Assembly (NCBI GenBank): GCA_905182375.1
Contig: CAJJBF010000009.1
Coordinates: 479,984-543,983 of the forward strand
From: Flammeovirgaceae bacterium UBA4465
Lineage (GTDB): Bacteria > Bacteroidota > Bacteroidia > Cytophagales > Cyclobacteriaceae
DNA length: 64,000 nt
Direction: 5' to 3'
Each line of letters opens with the position of its first letter. The stretch's first letter is position 1. Below the pieces are notes generated by a model. That model searched no databases, was not told where the DNA came from, and saw only the letters and a list, made by a program, of their open reading frames with translations. Of the stretch, positions 45,725-54,076 are shown piece after piece. Made by a program: the position numbers and the translations under genes.

Positions 45725-46340
45725 AGTCAGTATTAATTTTAGTGTAACTTTTTGAAAAAATCATCCCATCTTTTCGGAAAAGATGGGCACTGGTTTTAAA
45801 TTCTTTATCTAAAATTAATGTATTTAAGGGTGCCAGTTGACGTGCCGCTATGCGTGTGCTCATCCCAAAAAAGACATACATTAATTTGATTAATTGCTTA
45901 CTCCACCAGGTAGTACACTGAAAGTCTGAAACAAAAAGAGTCCCCTTTTTTTTCAGTATCCTCGCTATTTTATCCAGCACTTCTCCCAATTGAAAAGGGG
46001 TGAATACATCGAGAAAAAAAGGACATATTACTATGTGAGTGCTTTCATCCTCCAACGCATATTCTAAGAAATCTGCACAAATAAACTGTACGTTAGCAAA
46101 AGTCGAAGTCTGGGCTAATTTGATCATCTTAGCAGACTTTTCAATGAATATGACGCGATCTACATGCGTCAACTGTTTTAAAATCTTACCAGATCCTCCC
46201 CCTAATACCACTACGGTATCTAATTTATTTAGGGTCTCCAACCACTGGATACTCGCTTGATAAAGTCTTTCTCCAAAAATGAGTTTTGCCATAAAGTCAT
46301 AACACCACGCAATCCCATCAAAGTCATTTTCCTTCACCAT
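45723..46340 (-). CDS. Class I SAM-dependent methyltransferase (UbiE-like)
   Basis: About 205 residues from Met at 46340 (MVKENDFDGIAWCYDFM); the open frame begins 23 residues earlier but that extension reads through the upstream gene end. The start resembles UbiE/COQ5-type enzymes (D-x-IA-x-xYDxMxxLIFG). The SAM motif I is VVVLGGGSGKILKQL and motif IV is HIVICPFFLDVFT. It overlaps the UbiA-like gene end by 7 bp. Pairing a small-molecule methyltransferase with a prenyltransferase-like protein suggests modification of a quinone- or lipid-type compound; that is inference. Confidence 0.75.
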   Translation of the reverse strand: MVKENDFDGIAWCYDFMAKLIFGERLYQASIQWLETLNKLDTVVVLGGGSGKILKQLTHVDRVIFIEKSAKMIKLAQTSTFANVQFICADFLEYALEDESTHIVICPFFLDVFTPFQLGEVLDKIARILKKKGTLFVSDFQCTTWWSKQLIKLMYVFFGMSTRIAARQLAPLNTLILDKEFKTSAHLFRKDGMIFSKSYTKINTD

Positions 46341-47143
46341 AAAAAGATCAAAGGATAAAAAAATATGGCATCGGCATAAATACGATAGCGCTCGGCCAAC
46401 ACAAACCAATCCGGCCGCAATAAGATGATCGCAAGTTGCAGAGAAGAAAATAGATATATAATCTCTAAATGCATAAAATAAGGGTGATAATAAGCGATAA
46501 TGATAATAGATAGTGCTGAAATAATGAGTAATCCTCCCAGTAATTGGGACGTGCGTCTTTTGCCCATCGACAAAGACAAAGACCCAAATTCATTAAAGCG
46601 ATCTTCCTCCAATTCAAACGTCGAAATTAAAACAATGTTGACAAAAGCCAATAATGCAAGTTGCATCGAAAGAAGTCCATGTATTCCCTCTAGTTGGTCC
46701 ATTTGAATGAGAGGAAATAAAAATACTCCTCCACCATAGAGGAGTGCCACGATTATTTCTTTGACTAAAAAAGCTGATAATCCTGCAGATAGGATCAAAT
46801 ATACCAAGCACGTCAATGCAACGAGCAAACCCGATTGGATCAATTCTAGCGGTAAATAAAACAGCAGGGTCAAGCCCAATAGGCCTACAAATAGTGCGGT
46901 TACAATAATCGCCTTTTGATTTTTTTTATGAAAGATTCTCCTCGCGCCCTTTTGATGTAATTTATGTCTCACATCACGCTGATGATCTAGCGTATAAATA
47001 AGCCAAATACATACCGCCAGAGCCAATGATACTGCGATGGGGACCTCCACATTAAGTTGGTCTCCTATAAAATTAAGAAAGATGACCCCACCCAGCACAA
47101 TGTCAAGGGAAAGCCATCTTATGTATTTTAAACTTTCCATCAT
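46334..47143 (-). CDS. UbiA-like integral membrane protein
   Basis: 269 residues, about eight or nine helices. Likely UbiA superfamily: the first acidic motif appears as YTLDHQRDVRH (about 51-61) where canonical enzymes have NDxxDxxxD, and the second as ELEEDRFNEFGSLSLSMG (about 182-199) where DxxxDxxxGxxS-type motifs are expected. Both are variants, so diphosphate/Mg2+ binding may be altered. FLFPLIQMDQLEG follows a membrane helix. It sits 33 bp after atpG and overlaps the methyltransferase gene. Function unassigned. Confidence 0.6.
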   Translation of the reverse strand: MMESLKYIRWLSLDIVLGGVIFLNFIGDQLNVEVPIAVSLALAVCIWLIYTLDHQRDVRHKLHQKGARRIFHKKNQKAIIVTALFVGLLGLTLLFYLPLELIQSGLLVALTCLVYLILSAGLSAFLVKEIIVALLYGGGVFLFPLIQMDQLEGIHGLLSMQLALLAFVNIVLISTFELEEDRFNEFGSLSLSMGKRRTSQLLGGLLIISALSIIIIAYYHPYFMHLEIIYLFSSLQLAIILLRPDWFVLAERYRIYADAIFFYPLIFLW

Positions 47144-47175
47144 CTCAGTTTTACCTGAAGTTCGGAAATAAATCT

Positions 47176-48069
47176 TTAAGATTCTTTTGCAAGTGCTTCT
47201 GCACCACCAACAATCTCCAATATTTCCTTTGTAATCGCCGCTTGCCGCGTTCTATTGTAAGTAAGTTTAAGTTCCTTCAAGAGCTCACCTGCATTATCTG
47301 TAGCTTGTCCCATGGCGGTCATCCGTGCTCCATGTTCGGAAGCATTGGATTCTAACAATCCTTTATAAAATTGTATTTTCAGAGACTTAGGAATAATCTC
47401 ATTGAAAATGAATGCTTCATTTGGCTCAGCGATAAAGTCAATATTTTGAGCATTGGTTCCCTCTGAAGGCTCTATCGGAAGAATGGGCAAAAACTGCTCA
47501 TTCCGTATGATCTGAGTGGCCACATTTTTAAATTCATTGAAGATGATCTCTATTTGATCATATTCTTGAGATACGAAAGACTTCATGGTATGCTCTGCGG
47601 CGGCACGCACATGATCGAAATCAAGTGAGTTAAAAAGATCATAATAAGTATCTATGATCGAATAACCCCTTTTCTTATAGTATTCAAAAGCTCTTTTACC
47701 TATTGGAAGAATGTGTAAATTGCCCGAAGCTTGAATATGACTGTATTTTTCGGCAATTAAACTGCGGGTATGCTTAAAAATATTACTATTAAACGCACCA
47801 CACAATCCTCTATCAGAACTGATCACGACTAGAAGTACCGAATTGACATCACGTTCCTGCCCATAAGGATTGTCTACGGATTGGGTATCAACGGCACTCG
47901 AAACGTTCTGCATAACTCCGTCCAACTTCTCAGCATAGGGACGCATCTGCATGATCCGATCCTGTGCCCTGCGCAACTTGGCTGCCGCAACCATTTTCAT
48001 GGCTTTGGTGATTTGCTGCGTAGAAGTAACCGATTGAATCCTACCTTTAACTTCTTTTAAATTTGCCAT
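47176..48069 (-). CDS. atpG: F1 ATP synthase gamma subunit
   Basis: The rotor shaft of F1, 297 residues. The N-terminal helix VKGRIQSVTSTQQITKAMKMVAAAKLRRAQDRI (core ITKAMKMVAAAKLRRA) and C-terminal helix MGQATDNAGELLKELKLTYNRTRQAAITKEILEIVGGA (core NRTRQAAITKEILEIV) form the coiled coil that turns inside alpha3beta3. Catalytic beta and epsilon genes are not in this operon, as is usual for Bacteroidota. Confidence 0.97.
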   Translation of the reverse strand: MANLKEVKGRIQSVTSTQQITKAMKMVAAAKLRRAQDRIMQMRPYAEKLDGVMQNVSSAVDTQSVDNPYGQERDVNSVLLVVISSDRGLCGAFNSNIFKHTRSLIAEKYSHIQASGNLHILPIGKRAFEYYKKRGYSIIDTYYDLFNSLDFDHVRAAAEHTMKSFVSQEYDQIEIIFNEFKNVATQIIRNEQFLPILPIEPSEGTNAQNIDFIAEPNEAFIFNEIIPKSLKIQFYKGLLESNASEHGARMTAMGQATDNAGELLKELKLTYNRTRQAAITKEILEIVGGAEALAKES

Positions 48070-48078
48070 TGACCTCTA

Positions 48079-49659
48079 TTACGCTATGATTTTGGATCCA
48101 ATGTCTCGGGCTACTTGCTCGATAGCACCCGTCGCCTCGTCAGATAGCTTGCCTGCTTTCAAATCCGCCAAAGCTTTGGCGTGACTCCCAAGCATAGTCG
48201 AGGTAAATTCTGCCTGAAACTCTGTGATTTTTTGTTCAGGAACTTTATCTAAAAATCCTTTGGTTGAAGCATATAAAATGGCTACCTGAAGTTCAACCGA
48301 TACCGGTGAGTATTGTGGTTGCTTAAGTACCTCTTGATTTCTTCTTCCTCGATCAATAACTAGTTTGGTCGCTGCATCTAAATCAGAACCAAACTTTGAA
48401 AACGCCTCCAACTCTCTAAATTGAGCCTGATCAAGCTTCAATGTTCCAGAAACTTTTTTCATCGACTTGATCTGTGCCGATCCCCCTACTCTTGATACAG
48501 ATATTCCCACATTAATCGCTGGACGAATACCCGAATTAAATAAATTGGTTTCTAAGAAGATCTGACCATCTGTAATCGAAATTACATTGGTAGGTATATA
48601 GGCTGAAACGTCACCTGCCTGCGTCTCAATGATGGGCAATGCGGTCAGGGATCCCCCTCCTTTTACAATTCCTTTTAATGATTCTGGCAAATCATTCATT
48701 TGGGCCGCGATCTCATCATTATTGATGACTTTAGCTGCACGTTCTAGTAAACGAGAATGCAAATAAAATACATCCCCTGGATACGCTTCTCTACCTGGAG
48801 GTCTTCGAAGTAAAAGCGAGACTTCCCGATAAGAAACAGCTTGCTTGGAAAGATCGTCATATATGACCAGCGCAGGTCGTCCTGTATCACGAAAAAACTC
48901 ACCTATGGCTGCTCCCGTGAATGGTGCGAAAAATTGCATTGGTGCCGGATCAGCTGCTGAAGCATTGACAATGACCGTATAATTCATTGCCCCGTTCTTC
49001 TCGAGCGCAGAATAAATCCCGGCTACTGTTGATGCCTTCTGACCTACGGCAACGTAGATACAATATACAGGCTCACCTTTCTCGTAAAATTCTTTCTGAT
49101 TGATAATCGTATCAATGGCCACGGCAGTCTTACCCGTCTGGCGATCTCCAATAATTAATTCTCTTTGACCTCTACCGATAGGGATCATGGCATCAATCGC
49201 TTTTATCCCTGTTTGTAAAGGCTCACTTACCGGCTGTCTAAAGATCACCCCAGGCGCCTTCCTCTCGATCGGCATTTCATAAAGATCACCTGTAATCTCT
49301 CCCTTACCATCGATCGGTTTGCCTAAGGTATCAACTACACGTCCTATCACACCGTCACCTACTTCCACAGAACCAATGCGGCCAGTTCTTTTGACGGTAT
49401 CACCTTCTTTAACCCCACTAGACTCTCCCAATAAAACCGCACCCACATTATCTTCTTCCAAATTTAAGACCAATGCATTCAGTCCATTCTCTAGTTCTAA
49501 TAACTCACCTGCTTGGGCATTAGATAATCCATAGATTCGGGCGACACCATCACCTACTTGAAGGACGGTACCTACTTCTTCTAACTCCGCTTCTGACTTG
49601 AAATTTGAGAGTTGCTCTCTTAAAATTGCTGAAACCTCATCGGGTCTGACATCTGCCAT
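48079..49659 (-). CDS. atpA: F1 ATP synthase alpha subunit
   Basis: The non-catalytic nucleotide-binding subunit of F1, 526 residues. Walker A is [14 protein letters not shown], with the arginine-finger region [19 protein letters not shown] and the P-loop flank [10 protein letters not shown]. The N-terminal beta-barrel ([17 protein letters not shown]) is intact. It lies between atpH and atpG in an operon. Confidence 0.98.
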   Translation of the reverse strand: MADVRPDEVSAILREQLSNFKSEAELEEVGTVLQVGDGVARIYGLSNAQAGELLELENGLNALVLNLEEDNVGAVLLGESSGVKEGDTVKRTGRIGSVEVGDGVIGRVVDTLGKPIDGKGEITGDLYEMPIERKAPGVIFRQPVSEPLQTGIKAIDAMIPIGRGQRELIIGDRQTGKTAVAIDTIINQKEFYEKGEPVYCIYVAVGQKASTVAGIYSALEKNGAMNYTVIVNASAADPAPMQFFAPFTGAAIGEFFRDTGRPALVIYDDLSKQAVSYREVSLLLRRPPGREAYPGDVFYLHSRLLERAAKVINNDEIAAQMNDLPESLKGIVKGGGSLTALPIIETQAGDVSAYIPTNVISITDGQIFLETNLFNSGIRPAINVGISVSRVGGSAQIKSMKKVSGTLKLDQAQFRELEAFSKFGSDLDAATKLVIDRGRRNQEVLKQPQYSPVSVELQVAILYASTKGFLDKVPEQKITEFQAEFTSTMLGSHAKALADLKAGKLSDEATGAIEQVARDIGSKIIA

Positions 49660-49697
49660 ATTACTAATTTTTATAGCCTAAAAGACTAATTTTATGA

Positions 49698-50243
49698 TTA
49701 TTTACTTTCTTGATCAAATTTTAATTTCAATTTATTCAGAGCTCCTTTGACACTTTGATCGATCTGACGATCATCCATGGTCAAAATATAACCCCCAATA
49801 ATATTTTTCTCAACTTCCGCGGTTAATAAAGGCTTTTTGCCGGAAATCTTTTTTACCAACGCTTCCACAGAGGATTTTAATGTCGTTGTTAAGGCCACGG
49901 CCGTCATTACATGTGCCGGCTGAAAACCTCGCGCTTCATTAAATGCATTGATAAATTCTTGGGCAATCTGAGGCAAAATTTTCTCCCTATTTTTACGCAC
50001 AATGAGATTGAACATCGCTAGGGTTAATTTTGAAACCTTGCCTTCAAATATTTTTACCAGAATCTCTCCTTTTTTTAGATGAGGAATAACTGGGCTTTTA
50101 AGCATATTCAGGAAAGCCATATTTCCTTTACAAACAGCTAGGAACTGCTCCATATCTGATTTCACGATGTCCACTGATTTTTGCTCATCAGCTAACTTAA
50201 GCAATGGTGTAGCATAACGTTTGGCTATCCTGCTTTCAGACAT
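49698..50243 (-). CDS. atpH: F1 ATP synthase delta subunit
   Basis: The stator subunit joining F1 to the b-subunit stalk (OSCP family), 181 residues. RIAKRYATPLLKLADEQ opens it, and the C-terminal VEKNIIGGYILTMDDRQIDQSVKGALNKLK (core GGYILTMDDRQIDQSVKG) is the family signature. It overlaps nothing and starts 1 bp from atpF's stop. Confidence 0.95.
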   Translation of the reverse strand: MSESRIAKRYATPLLKLADEQKSVDIVKSDMEQFLAVCKGNMAFLNMLKSPVIPHLKKGEILVKIFEGKVSKLTLAMFNLIVRKNREKILPQIAQEFINAFNEARGFQPAHVMTAVALTTTLKSSVEALVKKISGKKPLLTAEVEKNIIGGYILTMDDRQIDQSVKGALNKLKLKFDQESK

Positions 50244-50244
50244 A

Positions 50245-50739
50245 TTAATTTACTTTAACTTCTTTTAAAAACTTTTCAACAAGCTGTTGCTGCGATGGGT
50301 CATTGTTTAACTTTTCGCGAATTAATTTTTCGGCTATATCTAGTGACAAGGTTGAGACTAAGTTTTTTACTTCTGCCAAAGCTGCATTTTTTTCGCTTTC
50401 GATGATACTTTTTGCATCTAAAATCATTTTTTCCGAAATTTTGGAAGTTTCTGATTTCGCATCATCTTTTATTTTATTAGCAACGATGGTAGCATCTTTG
50501 AGTAATTGGTCTCGTTGAACCCTTGCTTCTTTTAACACCATTTCATTGTCTGCTTTGATCTGCATCATCTCTTCTCGTGCCAATTCTGCAGATTTAATGG
50601 AATCTTCGATCATGGATTCTCTCGTACGAAGTGCCTCAGTCACCGGCTTCCACACAAATACTGCCAATATGGTCAGTACAATTGAGAAAACAACCAACTG
50701 CCAAAATAACAAACCGTAATCGGGTATTAAAAGATCCAT
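50245..50739 (-). CDS. atpF: Fo ATP synthase b subunit
   Basis: The membrane-anchored stator stalk. Met at 50739 (MDLLIPDYGLLFWQLVVF) is the proper start; a longer frame runs upstream. One N-terminal helix (FWQLVVFSIVLTILAVFVW) is followed by a long charged coiled coil to the end. About 164 residues, normal for the family. Confidence 0.94.
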   Translation of the reverse strand: MDLLIPDYGLLFWQLVVFSIVLTILAVFVWKPVTEALRTRESMIEDSIKSAELAREEMMQIKADNEMVLKEARVQRDQLLKDATIVANKIKDDAKSETSKISEKMILDAKSIIESEKNAALAEVKNLVSTLSLDIAEKLIREKLNNDPSQQQLVEKFLKEVKVN

Positions 50740-50811
50740 ATTTCTATTTTTTTTGTTCAAAAATAAGGAATTAACCAACACCTAATGTGAATGATTAATT
50801 CCTTTGAATTG

Positions 50812-51099
<288 letters not shown>

Positions 51100-52077
51100 T
51101 TAATGATGCTCTTCTACCGCCATACCTATATAGAGCGAAGTGAACATCGTAAAAACATATGCTTGTATCGTAGCTACAAGCAATTCTATTATAGTAATCA
51201 AAGTAACAATGACCGTACTTCCAAAACCTACCATCCAAGAATGGAATATGAAAGTCAGGCTTACCAAACTCAACACAACAATGTGTCCTGCCGTAATCGA
51301 AACAAAAAGTCTCACCATTAAAGAGACTGGCTTGGTAAGGACACCTATAAGCTCTACAGGTAATATGATGGGCCTCAACCACCAAGGCACTCCTGGGGTC
51401 CAAAAAATGTGTGACCAATAAGCCTTTTTACCACTAAAGTTAGTAATAAAAAAGGTGCCAAGAGCCAATACGGCGGTAACAGCAATGTTTCCTGTCATGT
51501 TGGCTGCTCCTGGTATGAGTCCCAGTAAGTTTCCAAACCAAATGAAAAAAAACAGGGTCAATAGGTAGGGTAAATATTTTTGATAATTATCTCCTATGCT
51601 TGGCTTCACCACTTCGTCTCGAATGTATATGATTACTGGCTCGAAAAGGGATTGAATCCCTTTTGGCGCCTTACCTGCATTTTTCTTGTATCCACGAGCA
51701 ACCGCGAAGAAAATCAACAGCATAATAGACGCGTCTATGAAAATAAATAAAACATTTTTAGTTATTGAAAAGTCGTAAACGGGCTGACCGTCCGCTCTTG
51801 ATATGTGTTCATGTGATAATAAATAACCTTTATAGGCTACTTCTTCATGTGCATTGTTGAAAAAATTACTGGAGGAAAAAATCATCAAACCGTCAGGCTC
51901 AGAATACAGGATGATCGGAAGCGGTACGACCACCCCATGAGTAATCTCCCAACCATGGGCATCTTTGATATGGTGATTGATCATATCCCCTGGATTGAAG
52001 CCTTCTCCTTCGGAAGCATCAGATGCATAGGCTTGCTGAAGGCTGCTCATCGAAAATAAACAAATTAACCCGAACAT
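51100..52077 (-). CDS. atpB: Fo ATP synthase a subunit
   Basis: Stator proton channel, about 325 residues from Met at 52077 (MFGLICLFSMSSLQQAYAS); a longer frame extends 39 residues upstream. The N-terminus carries a signal-peptide-like segment and a soluble extension (HHIKDAHGWEITHGVVV), as in other Bacteroidota AtpB. The catalytic region shows WFGNLLGLIPGAANMTGNIAVT, RPIILPVELIGVLTKPVSLMVRLFVSITAGH with the essential Arg (MVRLFVS), and VATIQAYVFTMFTSLYIGMAVEEHH at the end. Confidence 0.93.
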   Translation of the reverse strand: MFGLICLFSMSSLQQAYASDASEGEGFNPGDMINHHIKDAHGWEITHGVVVPLPIILYSEPDGLMIFSSSNFFNNAHEEVAYKGYLLSHEHISRADGQPVYDFSITKNVLFIFIDASIMLLIFFAVARGYKKNAGKAPKGIQSLFEPVIIYIRDEVVKPSIGDNYQKYLPYLLTLFFFIWFGNLLGLIPGAANMTGNIAVTAVLALGTFFITNFSGKKAYWSHIFWTPGVPWWLRPIILPVELIGVLTKPVSLMVRLFVSITAGHIVVLSLVSLTFIFHSWMVGFGSTVIVTLITIIELLVATIQAYVFTMFTSLYIGMAVEEHH

Positions 52078-52111
52078 AATCAGTTCCTTCCGCTCCGCGC
52101 TCCGCTCTTCG

Positions 52112-52486
52112 TCATGTTGTCCGGGGTGAATTTCGCTGCAAGTTAAACCATACGTAGCGTAATTCAAATACAAGGTGCGCCAAATAAAGGACAATTATTT
52201 CGAAGGACAAAAGCTGAAAATTTTGATCCTTAATGAGTAAAAAAAATATCAATAAAAGAACAGCAGTCAACAATCTAAAAACCGTAGCACCTAAAAAATA
52301 GACTACGGATGTATCTACTTTTTTTCGGGCCTTAACAAACAGCCAAGACATAATCATGGATTGAATAAAGAAAAATCCAATAAGTCCCGGGGAATCTCGA
52401 TGCAATGGGAAGGGTAACTGCTCTTCAAATATCCAAAGAATAGTAAAAACGATACTGAGCACGACCGATTGGTAGAAAAACTTCAT
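52112..52486 (-). CDS. AtpI-like small membrane protein
   Basis: 124 residues, four hydrophobic helices (LSIVFTILWIF; GLIGFFFIQSMIMSWLFV; VVYFLGATVFRLLTAVLLLIFFLL; SFEIIVLYLAHLVFELRYVWFN) with a basic tail. Its place between the AtpZ-like gene and atpB suggests an accessory role in c-ring assembly, as proposed for AtpI/UncI, but sequence likeness to AtpI is weak. It overlaps the AtpZ-like stop by 4 bp. Some Bacteroidota have a hypothetical protein here. Confidence 0.6.
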   Translation of the reverse strand: MKFFYQSVVLSIVFTILWIFEEQLPFPLHRDSPGLIGFFFIQSMIMSWLFVKARKKVDTSVVYFLGATVFRLLTAVLLLIFFLLIKDQNFQLLSFEIIVLYLAHLVFELRYVWFNLQRNSPRTT

Positions 52487-52704
52487 TTTGAAGTCTTCTT
52501 AATCAAATACCATAAAGAACCAAAAACACTCAATAGTATCGCCATCACTAAAAAAATAGGCCATTGAAGCTCAAATTTCTGATCAATGAAATTACCTAGC
52601 CAAAAAATTGTCAAATTGAAGGTGAAGAGCTGAAGGGACAACCCTGCAAAACTCCCTAAACTTGTTTTAGTATCAGGATTCGGCTTTTTTGAGGAAGGGT
52701 ACAA
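52483..52704 (-). CDS. AtpZ/AtpI-like protein
   Basis: 73 residues, two helices: SFAGLSLQLFTFNLTIFWLGNFIDQKF and WPIFLVMAILLSVFGSLWYLIKK (cores LFTFNLTIFWLGNFID and ILLSVFGSLWYLI). The first helix followed by G-x-x-x-D-x-K, then a second helix, is the AtpZ/AtpI signature, associated with Mg2+/Ca2+ supply or c-ring assembly in other bacteria. Its start lies within the bactofilin gene end (32-bp overlap), so expression is coupled. Confidence 0.78.
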   Translation of the reverse strand: MYPSSKKPNPDTKTSLGSFAGLSLQLFTFNLTIFWLGNFIDQKFELQWPIFLVMAILLSVFGSLWYLIKKTSK

Positions 52705-53140
52705 TTTCTTCTGTCTTCTCTTTTTTTTCTTTTCTGTCTAATTGCTTAGGATCTGAAGGCTCATTAATTACTATTTCCGCGAACTTAACCCCCATTCTAC
52801 ATTTCCCATTAAATTGAGACCCTATTTCTATAACCAGTTTATTAACGGTTAGATCTCCTTTAATGGTGGCCGAAGATTTCAACGTCAGTTGCTCGGCGAT
52901 TTGAACATTCCCTATTATGGCACCTGCAAACTCTGCATTGTTCGCTAATATATTCCCCTGAATTACGGAGGAAGTCCCTAAGGCCAATTTTGCACGTGTG
53001 GTAACATCCCCAATAATTTTCCCTTCTACTCTAACATTTCCATGCGCCTGTAGATTTCCTGTTAAAATAGTGCCTTTACTGATAATATTACTTGAATTAC
53101 TTGGATCTTCCATATTTTTTTGATTATTCTTATTCCACAT
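52673..53140 (-). CDS. Bactofilin (polymer-forming cytoskeletal protein)
   Basis: 155 residues with a central right-handed beta-helix: ISKGTILTGNLQAHGNVRVEGKIIGDVTT and repeats such as LGTSSVIQGNILANNAEFAGAIIGNVQI. A short disordered N-terminus and a basic C-terminal tail (KEKKEKTEEIV) flank it. Bactofilins form filaments that localise cell-wall enzymes, and in many bacteria sit beside an M23 peptidase, exactly as here (3 bp after the M23 gene). Its position upstream of the ATP synthase genes is notable. Confidence 0.9.
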   Translation of the reverse strand: MWNKNNQKNMEDPSNSSNIISKGTILTGNLQAHGNVRVEGKIIGDVTTRAKLALGTSSVIQGNILANNAEFAGAIIGNVQIAEQLTLKSSATIKGDLTVNKLVIEIGSQFNGKCRMGVKFAEIVINEPSDPKQLDRKEKKEKTEEIVPFLKKAES

Positions 53141-53143
53141 ATT

Positions 53144-54013
53144 TTATCTAACATTTACATAATCTTCGGGGTTTACTGCTTGTTCTTTGAACCAAAGCTC
53201 AAAATGTAAATGGGGCCCTGAGGTAAGCTCTCCTGTATTACCTATTATAGACACGATTTCACCCGACTCTACAAAATTACCAACACTTTTTAATAATTCC
53301 GAATTATGCTTGTAAATAGATATCAAATTACCGCTGTGTTGGATAACCAAAACGTATCCCCCATCTAGCGTCCACGAAGCCATAATAACGATCCCATCTG
53401 CCAAGGCCTTGATGGGTTCGTTTTCTTGAGAAACAATATCTATCCCAAAATGATCCTCTTTCGGATCAAAGTTATTGGTGACAATCCCTTCTAAAGGCGT
53501 AAAAAATACTATTTCACGTAGTTCATCCTCTGAGCGATTAAAATTAAGAGATACCAAACCTAGATCTGAACTCTCATATTCAGCCCTAAACTGAGAATCC
53601 AACGGACTCAGCGCAGGCGACAAATTAATATCTCCCAAGGTAGAAGTGGACAGTACTTTTTTACTTGAAGACAAACTATCCAAATTTTGTCCTTCTAAAA
53701 TATACTTCACGTTTTGAATATAATTATTTTTGACTTGAACTTCTTTCTGTAAGGAATCCAACATCAGGGTCAAATTCAAAACCTGCCTATTGGCTTCCAT
53801 TTCTGCATAACGAGGATCAAACCATTGTTTAAGTACCGTATTTACACTTAAAACAGACAAGGTCATTGATAAAATAAATATGAATGCCAACAATAAAATC
53901 AATCGGCCATAATTGAAAATAATGGTTCTTTTTTCTGAGAAATCCTCTTCGTTTCGTACGATAAGAAGATATCTATTCGTTAACCAGTTAGAAAATGTGC
54001 GTTTTTGAGACAA
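53144..54013 (-). CDS. M23 (LytM) family peptidase
   Basis: A membrane-anchored cell-wall endopeptidase of 289 residues. The start is TTG at 54013 (a stop lies 4 codons upstream and no ATG precedes the conserved LTNRYLLIVRNEEDFSEKRT). One helix (LILLLAFIFILSMTLSVLSV) is followed by a coiled coil (about 80-110) and the LytM domain with zinc ligands in EDHFGIDIV and GPHLHFELW. Both metal-site motifs are intact, so it should be active. It opens the M23-bactofilin-ATP synthase operon. Confidence 0.9.
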   Translation of the reverse strand: MSQKRTFSNWLTNRYLLIVRNEEDFSEKRTIIFNYGRLILLLAFIFILSMTLSVLSVNTVLKQWFDPRYAEMEANRQVLNLTLMLDSLQKEVQVKNNYIQNVKYILEGQNLDSLSSSKKVLSTSTLGDINLSPALSPLDSQFRAEYESSDLGLVSLNFNRSEDELREIVFFTPLEGIVTNNFDPKEDHFGIDIVSQENEPIKALADGIVIMASWTLDGGYVLVIQHSGNLISIYKHNSELLKSVGNFVESGEIVSIIGNTGELTSGPHLHFELWFKEQAVNPEDYVNVR

Positions 54014-54033
54014 AATTTTTGACTATTTTTATA

Positions 54034-54041
54034 CAAATATA
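54034..54041 (-). promoter_or_regulatory. Promoter -7 element of the M23-bactofilin-ATP synthase operon
   Basis: TATATTTG on the minus strand exactly matches TAnnTTTG, ending 20 bp before the TTG start of the M23 gene. It lies back to back with the SprE-like promoter at 54058-54065. Confidence 0.55.
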
Positions 54042-54057
54042 TTAAAAGCCATTCTTT

Positions 54058-54065
54058 TATCTTTG
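54058..54065 (+). promoter_or_regulatory. Promoter -7 element of the SprE-like-PBP1A-uvrC operon
   Basis: TATCTTTG matches TAnnTTTG exactly on the plus strand. The expected transcription start is about 54070-54072, just before the TTG start at 54077. Confidence 0.55.
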
Positions 54066-54076
54066 TATAATATTTT

